From positions 2,852,001 to 2,916,000 of the forward strand of contig NZ_CP133656.1 in the NCBI RefSeq assembly GCF_036885195.1: a stretch of 64,000 bases of DNA, in the 5' to 3' direction. Of this stretch, positions 1-10,048 are shown in pieces. This DNA comes from Pectobacterium cacticida (GTDB lineage: Bacteria > Pseudomonadota > Gammaproteobacteria > Enterobacterales > Enterobacteriaceae). The position numbers were made by a program, and so were the translations under genes. Every line of letters starts with the position of its first letter. The stretch's first letter is position 1. The notes beneath the pieces are model-generated. The model ran no database searches. It was not told the origin of the DNA and saw only the letters and a list, made by a program, of their open reading frames with translations.

Positions 1-3000
1 CAAAGCCCGCACGGTGGAATGCCGCCGCCATTTCTACGTGGGAGTTAACGCCCTGCTCACGCAGGACGGCCACTTTTGGCCGACTATTTTTGGCTATATA
101 AGGCGCGGCAACATCTTCCTGTGGATCGAAGGTCAGCGATACGTTCAGGCCGGGGTCATTATCATCCTGTCTGGCGATATGTTCCTGATCGGCACACTGC
201 GGGTTATCACGCAGACGCTGCATCTGCCAGCTGGTTTCCCCCCACCAACGACGTAGCGTTGACCGGCTTTCCTGATAGACGGCTTCAGCCCCTTTGTTGA
301 TAGTGAAACGCGAACCTTCTTCAGCGTAACCGAGATAATGTACACAGTCTGCTAAACCATGCAGCGCCAGAATCGCTTCCACTTCGGCACGGCGCTCAGC
401 CGTAATCTGGATCACGGCACCCAGCTCTTCATTAAACAGCGTCGCCAGCGTATCTTCACCTTGAGATGCGATATCGACGGTAACGCCGCAATGGCCGGCA
501 AAAGCCATTTCTGCCAGCGTGACCAGCAGGCCGCCGTCTGAACGGTCATGGTAGGCCAGAAGCGCCTTGGCGGCGACCAACTCCTGCATCGCATTAAAGA
601 ACCCCGCCAACTGTTCTGGGCTACGCACATCTGCCGTCTTGCGCCCTAATTGACGATAGACCTGCGCCAGCGCCGTTGCACCCAGCGCTTTATTTCCCGC
701 GCCCAGGTCGATCAATAGCAGCGCATTATCTTGCCCGGTACGCAATTGCGGTGTGACCGTGTTACGCACATCTTCCACCCGGGCAAAGGCAGAAATCACC
801 AACGACAGCGGCGAGGTGACACTGCGATCTTCGCCGTCTTCCTGCCAACGGGTTTTCATCGACATGGAGTCTTTCCCTACCGGGATCGTCAAACCCAGCG
901 CCGGACACAACTCCTCGCCCACCGCTTTCACCGCATCGTACAGCCCGGCATCTTCACCTGGGTGCCCGGCCGCCGCCATCCAGTTCGCTGACAGCTTCAC
1001 GCGAGTTAGCGGACCAATGTGCGTCGCGGCAATATTCGTCAGCGCCTCGCCCACGGCCAGCCGGGCGGAGGCCGCAAAATTACGCAATGCGACTGGCGCA
1101 CGTTCGCCGATAGACATCGCCTCGCCGTAATAGCTGTCGAGGCTAGCGGTGGTCACCGCGCAGTCGGCCACCGGCACCTGCCACGGCCCAACCATTTGAT
1201 CGCGCGCCACCATGCCGGTAACCGAACGGTCGCCAATCGTGATCAGGAAGGTTTTTTCGGCGACCACAGGCAGGTGCAGCACGCGCTCGACTGCCTCTGC
1301 CAGATAGATATCGTCGCGTTGTAACGGCGTCCCCTCAACCTGCTTACGTTCAACGTCACGCAGCATCTTCGGCGTTTTACCCAGCAGCACATCCAGCGGT
1401 AGATCGATGGGCTTATTGTTGAAGTGGCGATCGTTCATCGTCAGATGCAGTTCTTCCGTCGCTTCCCCAATCACCGCGTAAGGCGCGCGTTCACGGCGGC
1501 AAATGTCATCAAACAGAGCCAGTTGTTCTGGCGCCACGGCCAGAACGTAACGTTCCTGCGATTCGTTACACCAGACCTCGAGCGGGCTCATGCCCGGTTC
1601 GTCATTCAGAATGTCGCGTAGTTCAAAACGCCCACCGCGGCCACCGTCGCTCACCAGTTCCGGCATGGCATTCGACAAACCGCCCGCGCCGACATCGTGA
1701 ATAAACAAAATCGGGTTGGCTTCACCCAACTGCCAACAACGGTCAATCACTTCCTGACAACGTCGCTCCATTTCCGGGTTATCGCGCTGTACCGAGGCAA
1801 AATCCAGATCCGCATCGGACTGACCGGATGCCATAGACGAAGCTGCGCCGCCGCCTAATCCGATATTCATCGACGGGCCGCCCAACACAATCAGTTTCGC
1901 CCCAACGCTGATTTCACCTTTTTTGACGTGATCGGCACGAATATTACCGATGCCGCCCGCCAGCATGATCGGCTTATGGTAGCCACGCAGTTCTATACCA
2001 TTGTGGCTATCGACACGCTCTTCATAAGTCCGAAAATAGCCGGTCAGTGCGGGACGGCCAAATTCGTTGTTGAACGCCGCGCCGCCCAGTGGACCATCAG
2101 TCATGATATCCAGCGCAGAGACAATCCGATCGGGTTTACCGAATTCTTCTTCCCATGGCTGAATAAAGCCAGGAATGCGCAGGTTCGATACAGAAAAGCC
2201 CACCAAACCGGCTTTCGGTTTAGAGCCACGCCCCGTCGCGCCTTCATCACGAATTTCACCACCGGATCCCGTTGCCGCACCCGGCCACGGCGAAATAGCG
2301 GTTGGATGGTTATGCGTTTCAACCTTCATCAGAATATGCGCGTCTTCCTGATGGTAGGCATAGTGCCCATCGGCATTGGTATAAAAACGCCCCACGGTGG
2401 AACCTTCCATCACCGCCGCATTGTCTTTATACGCAGAGAGAACGTGATCGGGCGTATGTTCAAACGTATTCTTGATCATTTTAAACAGCGATTTTGGCTG
2501 CGTTACGCCATCAATCACCCAATCCGCATTAAAAATTTTGTGGCGACAGTGCTCAGAATTCGCCTGTGCGAACATATACAGTTCGATATCGTTGGGATTA
2601 CGCCCCAGTTTGGTGAAAGCGTCGAGCAGATAATCAATTTCATCATCCGCCAGTGCCAGCCCGAGACGCAGGTTGGCCTCTTCCAGCGCCTGACGGCCCT
2701 GCTGCAGAATGTCGATGCAGGTAAGTGGCGTGGGTTGATGCTGAGAGAACAGCGCCTCAGCCTGACTCATCTCACTAAATACGCTTTCCATCATGCGGTC
2801 ATGCAGCAGTGCCCCTAGCTGCTGCCACTGTTCTTCACATAGCGTTGGCGCATGAATATAGAAAGCCAGACCGCGCTCCAGACGCAGCACTTTGCTTAAT
2901 CCACAGTTATGGGCAATATCGGTGGCTTTGGAAGACCACGGAGAAATCGTACCGGGACGCGGCGTGACCAATATCAGACGCCCTTGCGGTTCGTGTTCAA

Positions 3001-3193
3001 CGAGAGAGGGGCCATACTTCAATAAACGCGTCAGTTTCGCCTGTTCATCATTGGTCAGCGGGGCGCTAACATCGGCGAAATGGACGTATTCAGCATAGAT
3101 ATCGCTGACGGGCAAAACATGCTCTTTACAGCGGGCCAGCAGTTTATTAATACGGAATGCCGATAAAGCAGGTGAACCACGCAGTATTTCCAT
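1..3193 (-). CDS. purL: Phosphoribosylformylglycinamidine synthase PurL (3' end beyond the window)
   Basis: PurL converts FGAR to FGAM in de novo purine synthesis, using glutamine and ATP in the cytoplasm. Reading the minus strand from the ATG at 3193 gives MEILRGSPALSAF, the typical enterobacterial N-terminus. An uninterrupted frame of about 1064 residues continues to the left edge. The FGAM-synthase core is visible (SEHCRHKIFNADW, ETHNHPTAISP, GGGAASSMASG, HDVGAGGLSN). The last residues in the window, near KVAVLREQGVNSH, are the start of the C-terminal glutamine amidotransferase domain. Family length is about 1295 residues, so roughly 230 are missing beyond the edge. A PurR-like operator lies about 100 bp upstream. 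The gene is divergent from mltF, as in E. coli. Confidence 0.97.
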   Translation of the reverse strand, partial: MEILRGSPALSAFRINKLLARCKEHVLPVSDIYAEYVHFADVSAPLTNDEQAKLTRLLKYGPSLVEHEPQGRLILVTPRPGTISPWSSKATDIAHNCGLSKVLRLERGLAFYIHAPTLCEEQWQQLGALLHDRMMESVFSEMSQAEALFSQHQPTPLTCIDILQQGRQALEEANLRLGLALADDEIDYLLDAFTKLGRNPNDIELYMFAQANSEHCRHKIFNADWVIDGVTQPKSLFKMIKNTFEHTPDHVLSAYKDNAAVMEGSTVGRFYTNADGHYAYHQEDAHILMKVETHNHPTAISPWPGAATGSGGEIRDEGATGRGSKPKAGLVGFSVSNLRIPGFIQPWEEEFGKPDRIVSALDIMTDGPLGGAAFNNEFGRPALTGYFRTYEERVDSHNGIELRGYHKPIMLAGGIGNIRADHVKKGEISVGAKLIVLGGPSMNIGLGGGAASSMASGQSDADLDFASVQRDNPEMERRCQEVIDRCWQLGEANPILFIHDVGAGGLSNAMPELVSDGGRGGRFELRDILNDEPGMSPLEVWCNESQERYVLAVAPEQLALFDDICRRERAPYAVIGEATEELHLTMNDRHFNNKPIDLPLDVLLGKTPKMLRDVERKQVEGTPLQRDDIYLAEAVERVLHLPVVAEKTFLITIGDRSVTGMVARDQMVGPWQVPVADCAVTTASLDSYYGEAMSIGERAPVALRNFAASARLAVGEALTNIAATHIGPLTRVKLSANWMAAAGHPGEDAGLYDAVKAVGEELCPALGLTIPVGKDSMSMKTRWQEDGEDRSVTSPLSLVISAFARVEDVRNTVTPQLRTGQDNALLLIDLGAGNKALGATALAQVYRQLGRKTADVRSPEQLAGFFNAMQELVAAKALLAYHDRSDGGLLVTLAEMAFAGHCGVTVDIASQGEDTLATLFNEELGAVIQITAERRAEVEAILALHGLADCVHYLGYAEEGSRFTINKGAEAVYQESRSTLRRWWGETSWQMQRLRDNPQCADQEHIARQDDNDPGLNVSLTFDPQEDVAAPYIAKNSRPKVAVLREQGVNSHVEMAAAFHRAGF

Positions 3194-3291
3194 AATTTCA
3201 AGTTCTCTCGTCTTCGATACAGTAGCTGCGATACAGCCATAGGGCGCAACAGGGGTGGGAACGCGCACATTATAGAGAATCCTTCCCACGG

Positions 3292-3307
3292 ACGAAACCG
3301 TTTGCGC
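3292..3307 (-). promoter_or_regulatory. PurR-type operator upstream of purL
   Basis: ACGAAACCGTTTGCGC matches the PurR palindrome ACGCAAACGTTTGCGT at 13 of 16 positions, including the central CG and the complete right half up to the last base. It lies about 100 bp upstream of the purL start, the expected place for purine-responsive repression (established for E. coli purL). No clear -35/-10 pair was identified by eye. Confidence 0.6.
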
Positions 3308-3472
3308 GGCGTTAATTTCATTTCGCATGCGGTGGATGGTGAATCGGTGAGCAAATCAATAAAAGTTGCACACTGGCGGTTTGTTAAGCAAAATGCCTCA
3401 ACTCTGGGAAATGATACATAAAAAACTGCCGTTACAGACAGCCTGGCCGCCCGGCCACCGAGAGATAACTAT

Positions 3473-4918
3473 TTGAAACCTTTAAAATTAAATTATTTTT
3501 TCATCGGGATTATCACGTTACTACTGGCGTTGGCGCTATGGCCTAATATTCCCTGGCGCAGCAATCAGGATGTCCACCTCAGGCAGATCCTCTCACGCGG
3601 TGAGTTGCGTATCAGCACGGTAAACTCACCGCTAACGTACACAATAAGTAATGGGTCCCCGACCGGACTGGATTATGAACTGGCTAAACGTTTCGCTGAT
3701 TATCTCGGCGTCAAGCTGGTGGTGTCGTCGCGTAAAAATCTTGACGAATTGTTCGACGATCTGGATAGCGACGAGGCAGACTTGCTCGCCGCCGGATTGA
3801 TTTATAATCATGAGCGTATGGGGCGCTTCCGCGCTGGCCCGACCTACTATTCCATTTCGCAACAGATAGTCTACCGCCTCGGCGCGCCGCGCCCGAAAAC
3901 GCTGGATAACCTGCAAGGTCGACTCGTTGTCACTTCAGGTTCCGCTCATGCGGCGACCTTGCGCGATCTTAAAGCCAAGAAATATCCGCAATTAATGTGG
4001 GAATCGGCCTCCGATCAGAGCACGCAGGAACTACTGAAACACGTTGCCGATGGCAAACTGGATTACACGCTGGGCGATTCGGTCACCATTGGCTTGATGC
4101 AGCGTATTCATCCGCAGCTTGCCGTCGCCTTCGATCTTAGTGATGAAGAACCGGTGACCTGGTATATGCGTCGTTCACACGATGACAGCTTATCAGCGGC
4201 GCTGTTAGATTTCTTCAGCCAAATTGTCGAAGACGGTACGCTTGCGCGCTTGGAGGAGAAATATCTCGGCCACGTCGGTGAATTTGACTATGTCGATACC
4301 ACGACGTTCCTGAAAGCCATTGATGAAACGCTGCCGGATCTGCGCCCATTGTTTAAAAAATACGCCATCGACATCGACTGGAAGTTGCTGGCCGCCATCT
4401 CTTATCAGGAATCACACTGGAACCCGTTAGCGACCTCACCGACCGGCGTGCGTGGACTCATGATGCTCACCCGCAATACCGCTGAAAGTCTGAATGTGAC
4501 CGATCGCATCGACCCGGAGCAAAGCATTCGCGGCGGGGCGCAATACCTCATGCATATGATGCAAAAGATGCCGGACACCATCCCGGATGATGAGAAAATT
4601 TGGTTTGCGTTGGCGTCCTATAATATGGGGTACGCGCATCTGCTTGATGCGCGTAAATTGACCGAAAAACAAAAAGGGAACCCCGACAGTTGGGCGGATG
4701 TCAAAATGCGGCTGCCCATGCTAAGCCAAAAGCGTTATTACACCCAAACCACTTATGGCTACGCGCGCGGACACGAAGCTTATGATTATGTGGAAAACAT
4801 CCGACGTTATTGGGTGAGTCTGGAAGGTTATCTGAAAGAAAAAGACGCCAAAGCACAACAGCAGAACCACATTGCGCAAGGCTATCCGGCCGTCCCGTTC
4901 CCCGATCTGCCAGAATAA
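3473..4918 (+). CDS. mltF: Membrane-bound lytic murein transglycosylase F
   Basis: MltF is an outer-membrane-associated lytic transglycosylase that cleaves peptidoglycan glycan strands to 1,6-anhydro products. The start used is TTG at 3473, giving MKPLKLNYFFIGI, closely like E. coli MltF; a hydrophobic export segment covers residues 8-25. Residues about 40-270 form a periplasmic solute-binding-like (SBP family 3) regulatory domain. Residues about 285-450 are the lysozyme-like SLT domain, with catalytic Glu313 in YQESHW followed by SPTGVRGLMMLT and ALASYNMGYAH. At 481 residues it is shorter at the C-terminal tail than E. coli MltF (about 518), but the catalytic domain is complete. It is convergent with tadA, and the 44 bp between them hold nothing recognisable. 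Confidence 0.96.
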   Translation: MKPLKLNYFFIGIITLLLALALWPNIPWRSNQDVHLRQILSRGELRISTVNSPLTYTISNGSPTGLDYELAKRFADYLGVKLVVSSRKNLDELFDDLDSDEADLLAAGLIYNHERMGRFRAGPTYYSISQQIVYRLGAPRPKTLDNLQGRLVVTSGSAHAATLRDLKAKKYPQLMWESASDQSTQELLKHVADGKLDYTLGDSVTIGLMQRIHPQLAVAFDLSDEEPVTWYMRRSHDDSLSAALLDFFSQIVEDGTLARLEEKYLGHVGEFDYVDTTTFLKAIDETLPDLRPLFKKYAIDIDWKLLAAISYQESHWNPLATSPTGVRGLMMLTRNTAESLNVTDRIDPEQSIRGGAQYLMHMMQKMPDTIPDDEKIWFALASYNMGYAHLLDARKLTEKQKGNPDSWADVKMRLPMLSQKRYYTQTTYGYARGHEAYDYVENIRRYWVSLEGYLKEKDAKAQQQNHIAQGYPAVPFPDLPE

Positions 4919-4962
4919 ACCGCTTCGCTTTACGCTCTCGCCGTCAACCTCAGTGGCTAACG

Positions 4963-5484
4963 CTATCGCCGTGCTGCTTCTTTCTCAGCCGCGCGACGCG
5001 CTTTATGCTGTTCTCGGCGCAGACGAAAAAACGTGCTCAACATCTCAGCGCATTCCCCCGCCAGAATGCCGGATTCAATCGCAACCTGATGATTCATACC
5101 GGGATGGCGTAAGATGTCTACCAACGAACCCGCCGCGCCCGTTTTCTCATCCGACGCGCCGTATACCAGACGGCTGATACGACTATGTATCATTGCGCCT
5201 GCGCACATAATGCACGGTTCCAGCGTGACATACAGCGTCGTCTCCAGCAGACGGTAATTTTGTAGCACCGCCCCCCCTTGTCGTAGCGCCATAATCTCAG
5301 CATGTGCGGTTGGATCGTGATGGCCTATTGGCCGGTTCCACCCCTCACCAATAACCTCATCCCCCAGCACCAACACCGCGCCAACCGGCACTTCGCCTTC
5401 ATCTTGGGCACGCCGAGCCAGCGCCAATGCATAGCGCATCCAGTATTCATCGTTATGCAGGCTACTCACACACCCTCGCTTCAT
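4963..5484 (-). CDS. tadA: tRNA-specific adenosine deaminase TadA
   Basis: TadA deaminates A34 to inosine in tRNA-Arg(ACG) and is essential in E. coli. The zinc deaminase signature is complete: HAEIMALRQGG with the catalytic Glu, and PCIMCAGAM with the two zinc Cys. The tail ends in a basic stretch typical of enterobacterial TadA. The start is uncertain. An upstream in-frame ATG at 5532 would give 189 residues. The ATG at 5484 (MKRGCVSS) gives 173, closer to the E. coli length of 167, and avoids overlapping the end of pgpC. It follows pgpC on the same strand, as in E. coli. Confidence 0.95.
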   Translation of the reverse strand: MKRGCVSSLHNDEYWMRYALALARRAQDEGEVPVGAVLVLGDEVIGEGWNRPIGHHDPTAHAEIMALRQGGAVLQNYRLLETTLYVTLEPCIMCAGAMIHSRISRLVYGASDEKTGAAGSLVDILRHPGMNHQVAIESGILAGECAEMLSTFFRLRREQHKARRAAEKEAARR

Positions 5485-5528
5485 TATCGCTGTTTTATTT
5501 GGCGGCGCATTATACCGCGATGGCGCAA

Positions 5529-6167
5529 TCACTCCAGTTGTTGCAAGCGGCCTTCGGGGGTTACTCGCCAGCGGTGTTGGCAGAAATAGAGCAGTGGGTT
5601 GTCCTGTTTGCTGTCGCTATACCCGCTGTAGAGTTTAAGCGGCGTGCCCAGACGTTGTTCCATCTGTACGACTTTTTCACGCCCCAGACAGCGTAGCGTC
5701 AATACCCAACCGCCATAGCGGCGTGTGATTTGGCTCCCCATCAAACGCACACATGGCAGAAAAGACGAATCATGGTAAACCTGTTCCACCAGACGCTGCG
5801 GCGAACCTGTCACCAGCCAGACCTGCGTATCGCTATCAGCCAAATAGGTTGCCAGCCGCTGCTGAACCTGCGGGAACGGAATGACAGCGTGGCGAAATGC
5901 GTCAACGAACTGTTTTTCTAGCTGAACCAGCTTGTCTTCGTCGTGCCCGAAAGTGATCGCCCACAGCAGCCAACTCATCGGCGCGCGGGCAGCTCGACCG
6001 CGCAGCAATAATCCGAGTCCAATCACCGGCAATAGCGGGATAACAAGAACAACGTTTAGCGGTAATCGTCGCAATAAAAACCGTAAAAAACTGCCAAACA
6101 GGTCTTGTCGATGCAACGTGCCATCTAAATCAAAAAAAACAATGCGCCGTTCTCGCTTGTCACCCAA
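5529..6167 (-). CDS. pgpC: Phosphatidylglycerophosphatase C (HAD family)
   Basis: Formerly YfhB. It dephosphorylates phosphatidylglycerol-phosphate to phosphatidylglycerol at the inner membrane, one of three redundant Pgp enzymes in E. coli. The HAD motif I FFDLDGTLHRQD lies at residues about 11-22, with motif II LVTGSP and a late SGYSDSKQDNPLL segment. A hydrophobic stretch at about 36-58 (VVLVIPLLPVIGLGLLL) anchors it in the membrane. At 212 residues it matches the E. coli protein almost exactly in length and along its whole sequence. It precedes tadA on the same strand. In E. coli the next genes are yfhH and yfhL; here murQ and the Lap adhesin block intervene. Confidence 0.94.
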   Translation of the reverse strand: MGDKRERRIVFFDLDGTLHRQDLFGSFLRFLLRRLPLNVVLVIPLLPVIGLGLLLRGRAARAPMSWLLWAITFGHDEDKLVQLEKQFVDAFRHAVIPFPQVQQRLATYLADSDTQVWLVTGSPQRLVEQVYHDSSFLPCVRLMGSQITRRYGGWVLTLRCLGREKVVQMEQRLGTPLKLYSGYSDSKQDNPLLYFCQHRWRVTPEGRLQQLE

Positions 6168-6198
6168 AACGTTTCTCCCGCCGTAGACATGGACAAAT

Positions 6199-7125
6199 TT
6201 AACCGCTAATCAGCGCCTCTCGCAGGTAGCCGTGGTGCTGTTGCAGGCGTTCACGCGCCGTCGCTGCGTCAATATTAGCCAACAGCATCAGAATTGCCGA
6301 CTTTACATCATTATCCGCCTGCGCCAGCGCCCATTCCGCCCTGTCACGCGCAACCCCCGTCGCTTCAACAACGATACGACACGCACGATCCAGCAGCTTC
6401 ACATTGGTCGCCTTCACATCCACCATGAGATTCTGGTACACCTTGCCCAACTTCACCATGACGCCGGTAGAGATCATATTCAGGACAAGTTTTTGCGCCG
6501 TCCCCGACTTCAGCCGCGTCGAACCGGTTAACGCTTCGGGGCCGACCACGGGAGAAATCGCCACCTGCGCCACCTGAGCGATAGGTGAATCCGGGTTGCA
6601 GGAAATTGCCGCCGTGCGGCACCCGATATCACGCGCGTAGCGCAATGCGCCGATCACATACGGCGTCCGACCTGAGGCCGCCAGACCAATCACCATATCC
6701 GCCGCCGTTAACCCCAGCGCGTGCAAATCAGACGCGCCCAACGCGGGATCATCTTCCGCCCCCTCAACGGCCTTCAGCAACGCGCCCGGCCCACCGGCAA
6801 TCAGGCCGATGATCAACCCGTGCGGCACACCAAACGTCGGCGGACACTCTGAGGCGTCCAGCACGCCCAGGCGACCGCTGGTCCCCGCGCCGACATAAAT
6901 AAGCCGCCCGCCCGCTTTCATCGCCGCCGTCGCTACGTCGACCGCCTCAGCAATCGCGGGTAAAACCTGCGCGATTGCTTCAGGCACTTTCCGATCTTCT
7001 CGATTAAAGACCTGCATCATTTCCAGTGTAGTCAACTGATCCAATGTCATCGTTGCCGGATTTCTTTTTTCGGAAACCAGTTTCCATAAATTCAAGGTAT
7101 CTTTATTCGTCTCGTCGGTATTCAT
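6199..7125 (-). CDS. murQ: N-acetylmuramic acid 6-phosphate etherase
   Basis: MurQ cleaves the lactyl ether of MurNAc-6-phosphate to give GlcNAc-6-phosphate and D-lactate in cell-wall recycling. The SIS fold shows the sugar-phosphate loop VGAGTSGRLGVLDASECPPTF, then GLAASGRTPYV and PVVGPEALTGSTRLKSGTAQK. The 308 residues are slightly longer than E. coli MurQ (298), with a C-terminal helical segment. The gene stands alone: no murP or murR regulator is beside it. Start ATG at 7125 (MNTDETNKD). Just upstream and divergent is lapG, so murQ marks the left border of the adhesin block. Confidence 0.95.
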   Translation of the reverse strand: MNTDETNKDTLNLWKLVSEKRNPATMTLDQLTTLEMMQVFNREDRKVPEAIAQVLPAIAEAVDVATAAMKAGGRLIYVGAGTSGRLGVLDASECPPTFGVPHGLIIGLIAGGPGALLKAVEGAEDDPALGASDLHALGLTAADMVIGLAASGRTPYVIGALRYARDIGCRTAAISCNPDSPIAQVAQVAISPVVGPEALTGSTRLKSGTAQKLVLNMISTGVMVKLGKVYQNLMVDVKATNVKLLDRACRIVVEATGVARDRAEWALAQADNDVKSAILMLLANIDAATARERLQQHHGYLREALISG

Positions 7126-7275
7126 TGTGCTACCCCATGCTCGGTGCTAACGCGTCGACGCGCCGCCGATAAACCGCTTTTTCACTACTATACTGCTTTT
7201 GGGCACCATGAAAGTAAGCTATTCTGCATCATATTCACGCATCACCTGCTTAGCAGAGCCAACAGAGAAAACTCA

Positions 7276-7965
7276 GTGCAACGCGTCGGGTTGAGCCTCT
7301 CCCGTTATAGGATCGTCATCGTTAGCTGTCTGCTGTTACTGCTGACGGCTTCTCTGCACGCGGAATGGGATTTTATTACCATCAATCAACGCAGCGATCG
7401 GCTTTATGGCCCGGCCACGCCGGAAGCACATCGTCGGATAGCGGAATGGCAGACGCTATTAAGCCGTTCCCGTCAGCAGCAGGAGAAGACGCAACTACGC
7501 AGCGTGAACCAGTTTTTCAATGACCGTATGGCGTTTCGCGATGATATCATCGTGTGGAATCAGGAAGATTATTGGGCAACGCCAATTGAATCACTGCGCA
7601 AAGGAGCCGGAGACTGTGAAGACTACGCGCTCGCCAAGTATTTCACGCTGCGTCATTTAGGCGTGCCTGCGGATAAATTACGTATTACCTATGTTAAAGC
7701 GCTGCGACTCAACAAAGCGCATATGGTGCTGACCTATTATTCTACGCCGACCGCTATTCCGCTGGTGCTGGATAATTTGACTGACAAGATCCAACCCGCG
7801 ACGGCGCGGAAAGATCTGGTGCCGGTCTACGCGTTTAATGGCGGTGGACTTTGGTTGCCTGGCGCCAGCGGCGGCAACAAACGCGTGAGTGACAGTAAAC
7901 GGCTTTCACGCTGGCAGGATGTCTTAATCAAAATGCGAGCCGAAGGGTTCGCCATTGAGGAGTAA
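7276..7965 (+). CDS. lapG: LapG-type periplasmic cysteine protease (adhesin-releasing)
   Basis: LapG is a calcium-dependent transglutaminase-like Cys protease (DUF920/peptidase C93) that cuts LapA-type adhesins from the cell surface. I chose GTG at 7276 because it places a signal peptide (hydrophobic core VIVSCLLLLLTASLHA, cleavage before EWDF) at the N-terminus. An in-frame GTG at 7144 would bury it behind 44 residues. The triad is present: Cys114 in GAGDCEDYA, His149 in KAHMVL and Asp166 in LVLDNL, with C-H and H-D spacing of 35 and 17, close to P. fluorescens LapG (37 and 17). Asp and Glu flanking the Cys (DCED) fit the calcium site. lapD follows 10 bp downstream, so the pair is probably co-transcribed. 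The ribosome site is weak. Confidence 0.93.
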   Translation: MQRVGLSLSRYRIVIVSCLLLLLTASLHAEWDFITINQRSDRLYGPATPEAHRRIAEWQTLLSRSRQQQEKTQLRSVNQFFNDRMAFRDDIIVWNQEDYWATPIESLRKGAGDCEDYALAKYFTLRHLGVPADKLRITYVKALRLNKAHMVLTYYSTPTAIPLVLDNLTDKIQPATARKDLVPVYAFNGGGLWLPGASGGNKRVSDSKRLSRWQDVLIKMRAEGFAIEE

Positions 7966-7975
7966 AGGTTAGGCT

Positions 7976-9928
7976 ATGTCTCTCTATAAGCAATTACTGA
8001 TAGCCATCTGCGTGTTTGTGCTGATTATTTTCACCGGAAGTTTTGTCGTCAGTCTGGAGAATTCGCGCGAACAGTATAATAACCAGCTTCACGCCCATGC
8101 GCAGGATGCCGCCACCGCGCTGGGGCTCTCCCTAACGCCAAATATTGACGATCCGGCGATGGTGGAACTGATGGTCAGTTCGATTTTCGACAGCGGCTAT
8201 TATTCCAGCATTCGCGTGCGGGATATCAGCACCGGCAACGTGCTGCTGGAACGCACCGCGTCGCCGGATATTCCTGACGTACCGGGCTGGTTTGTCCGGC
8301 TGGTTAAGCTACAACCCGGCGCAGGCGAAGCCATCGTCATGCGCGGTTGGGAACAGGCCGCCAGAGTCGATGTCGTCAGCCATCCGATGTTTGCGATAAC
8401 CCGACTTTGGCGCAGCAGTACGGCGACGTTCCTCTGGCTACTGGGCTGCGGCGCGCTGGGCGTGATCATCGGCGCGTGGCTCCTGCGCCGCCAACTACGC
8501 CCGCTCGATTATATTGTCGAACAATCATTAGCGATTACCCGACGTGAGTTCCTTAGCCAGCCCGCCCTTCCCGCCACACCGGAATTCCGCCGCGTGGTGC
8601 AGGCCATGAATCTGATGGTCAGCCAGCTTAAGACGCTGTTCGCAGAAGAGGCGGAACGCAGTGAACGTTTACGCCAGGATGCCTATCAGGATCCGCAAAC
8701 CGGTTTGCTCAACCGTCGCGCGTTCGATATGCAGCTCAGCGATAAATTAGCCGATGAAGAAACCGCGCCCGGCTTCCTCATCCTGATCCGTGTACAGGAT
8801 CTGGCCGGTATGAACCAGCGTCTGGGCGGTCAACGTACCGACGCGCTGTTAGCCGCCGTCGGGCATATCCTGCGTAAAGCGCAAACCCAACATACCGATG
8901 CGAAAAGCCTGCTGGCACGTATTCGCGGCGGGGAATTTGCCCTCTTCTGCCCTGGGCTGGTTGATAAAGAAGCCAACGCGCTGGCGAACGAACTGCGGCG
9001 TAACCTCGAAACGTTACACCTGACCGGAGAAACCGACGTTTCTCCGGTTGCGCAGTTGGGAATGGTGCCTTTCCACCCCGGCGATAGCGCGCAATCTCTG
9101 TTTAGTCAGGGCGATCAGGCGCTGACACAAGCCGAAAGCCATAGCGATACCGCCGCGCCTTTCGCCCCGTCGCCTGATCATGACGAATCGCGCGACAACG
9201 ACCGTCACCGCTGGTTTAGCCTGCTCGATCCATTACTTGAACAACGGCGCTTGCTGCTTTTCTTACAACCCGTCGTAGCATGTAGCGCTCCCCATCACAT
9301 ACTGCATCATAAAGTCCTGGCGCGTATTCAGGATGAACAAGGGAACCTTATCGCCGCGGGTCGCTTCCTGCCGTGGATTCAACGCTTTGGCTGGGACACG
9401 CGGCTGGATCAAGCCATGCTGCATGAGGTACTCACCTATCTGCGTCAGCACGAGGGCAAGCTGGCACTGAGCTTGTCTGGCGCGACCGTTCAGGATCTAC
9501 AGCAACTGGCCGATCTTCTGGCGCCGCTAAAATCACAGCCCGAGATTGCCAACCGTCTGATTCTGGAGCTGGACGAGAATCAATTGCCGGAGAGCACCCA
9601 ACTGGATGCGCTAGTCAAGCTATTAAATGCGCATGGCTGTGCGCTGGGGATTCAACATTTCGGCGGACGCTTTAGCCTCATCGGCAACCTGTCTCAATGG
9701 GGGCTGGCGTACCTGAAAGTCGATGGTAGTTACATCCGTAATATCGATCGTGAAGACGATAAAAAGATGTTTATCGAAGCGCTATATCGTGCTACGAACA
9801 GCATCGCTCTGCCGCTCATTGCCGAACGCGTTGAAACCGAAGGGGAATTGACAGTACTACAGGAGATGGGGTTACAGGGTGCCATGGGTCGGTTGCTAGG
9901 CGAACCGCAACCGGCGACACGCGCCTGA
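7976..9928 (+). CDS. lapD: LapD inside-out cyclic-di-GMP receptor (degenerate HAMP-GGDEF-EAL)
   Basis: LapD senses c-di-GMP in the cytoplasm and controls LapG in the periplasm. Order: TM1 (residues 6-26), periplasmic domain (27-150), TM2 (about 151-170), HAMP (171-222), GGDEF-like (235-365) and EAL-like (about 395-645). The cyclase motif is degraded to RGGEF (317-321) and the EAL motif to KVL (in HHKVLARIQ), so neither activity is expected and the EAL fold should act as a c-di-GMP pocket. Trp125, in the periplasmic RGW, coincides with the Trp125 that inserts into LapG in P. fluorescens LapD. Length 650 against about 648 there. It ends 120 bp before the convergent small gene. Confidence 0.94.
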   Translation: MSLYKQLLIAICVFVLIIFTGSFVVSLENSREQYNNQLHAHAQDAATALGLSLTPNIDDPAMVELMVSSIFDSGYYSSIRVRDISTGNVLLERTASPDIPDVPGWFVRLVKLQPGAGEAIVMRGWEQAARVDVVSHPMFAITRLWRSSTATFLWLLGCGALGVIIGAWLLRRQLRPLDYIVEQSLAITRREFLSQPALPATPEFRRVVQAMNLMVSQLKTLFAEEAERSERLRQDAYQDPQTGLLNRRAFDMQLSDKLADEETAPGFLILIRVQDLAGMNQRLGGQRTDALLAAVGHILRKAQTQHTDAKSLLARIRGGEFALFCPGLVDKEANALANELRRNLETLHLTGETDVSPVAQLGMVPFHPGDSAQSLFSQGDQALTQAESHSDTAAPFAPSPDHDESRDNDRHRWFSLLDPLLEQRRLLLFLQPVVACSAPHHILHHKVLARIQDEQGNLIAAGRFLPWIQRFGWDTRLDQAMLHEVLTYLRQHEGKLALSLSGATVQDLQQLADLLAPLKSQPEIANRLILELDENQLPESTQLDALVKLLNAHGCALGIQHFGGRFSLIGNLSQWGLAYLKVDGSYIRNIDREDDKKMFIEALYRATNSIALPLIAERVETEGELTVLQEMGLQGAMGRLLGEPQPATRA

Positions 9929-10048
9929 AGCGTAGCCACCATCAAGCAACATGTTTAGCTTGGCTGTCGCGGCTGCCTCATTGGCCGTCGCGGCATAGCA
10001 GAAAAGTACCGCATGGGTCACCAAGACCATGGGCAAAAATAGCTGCCG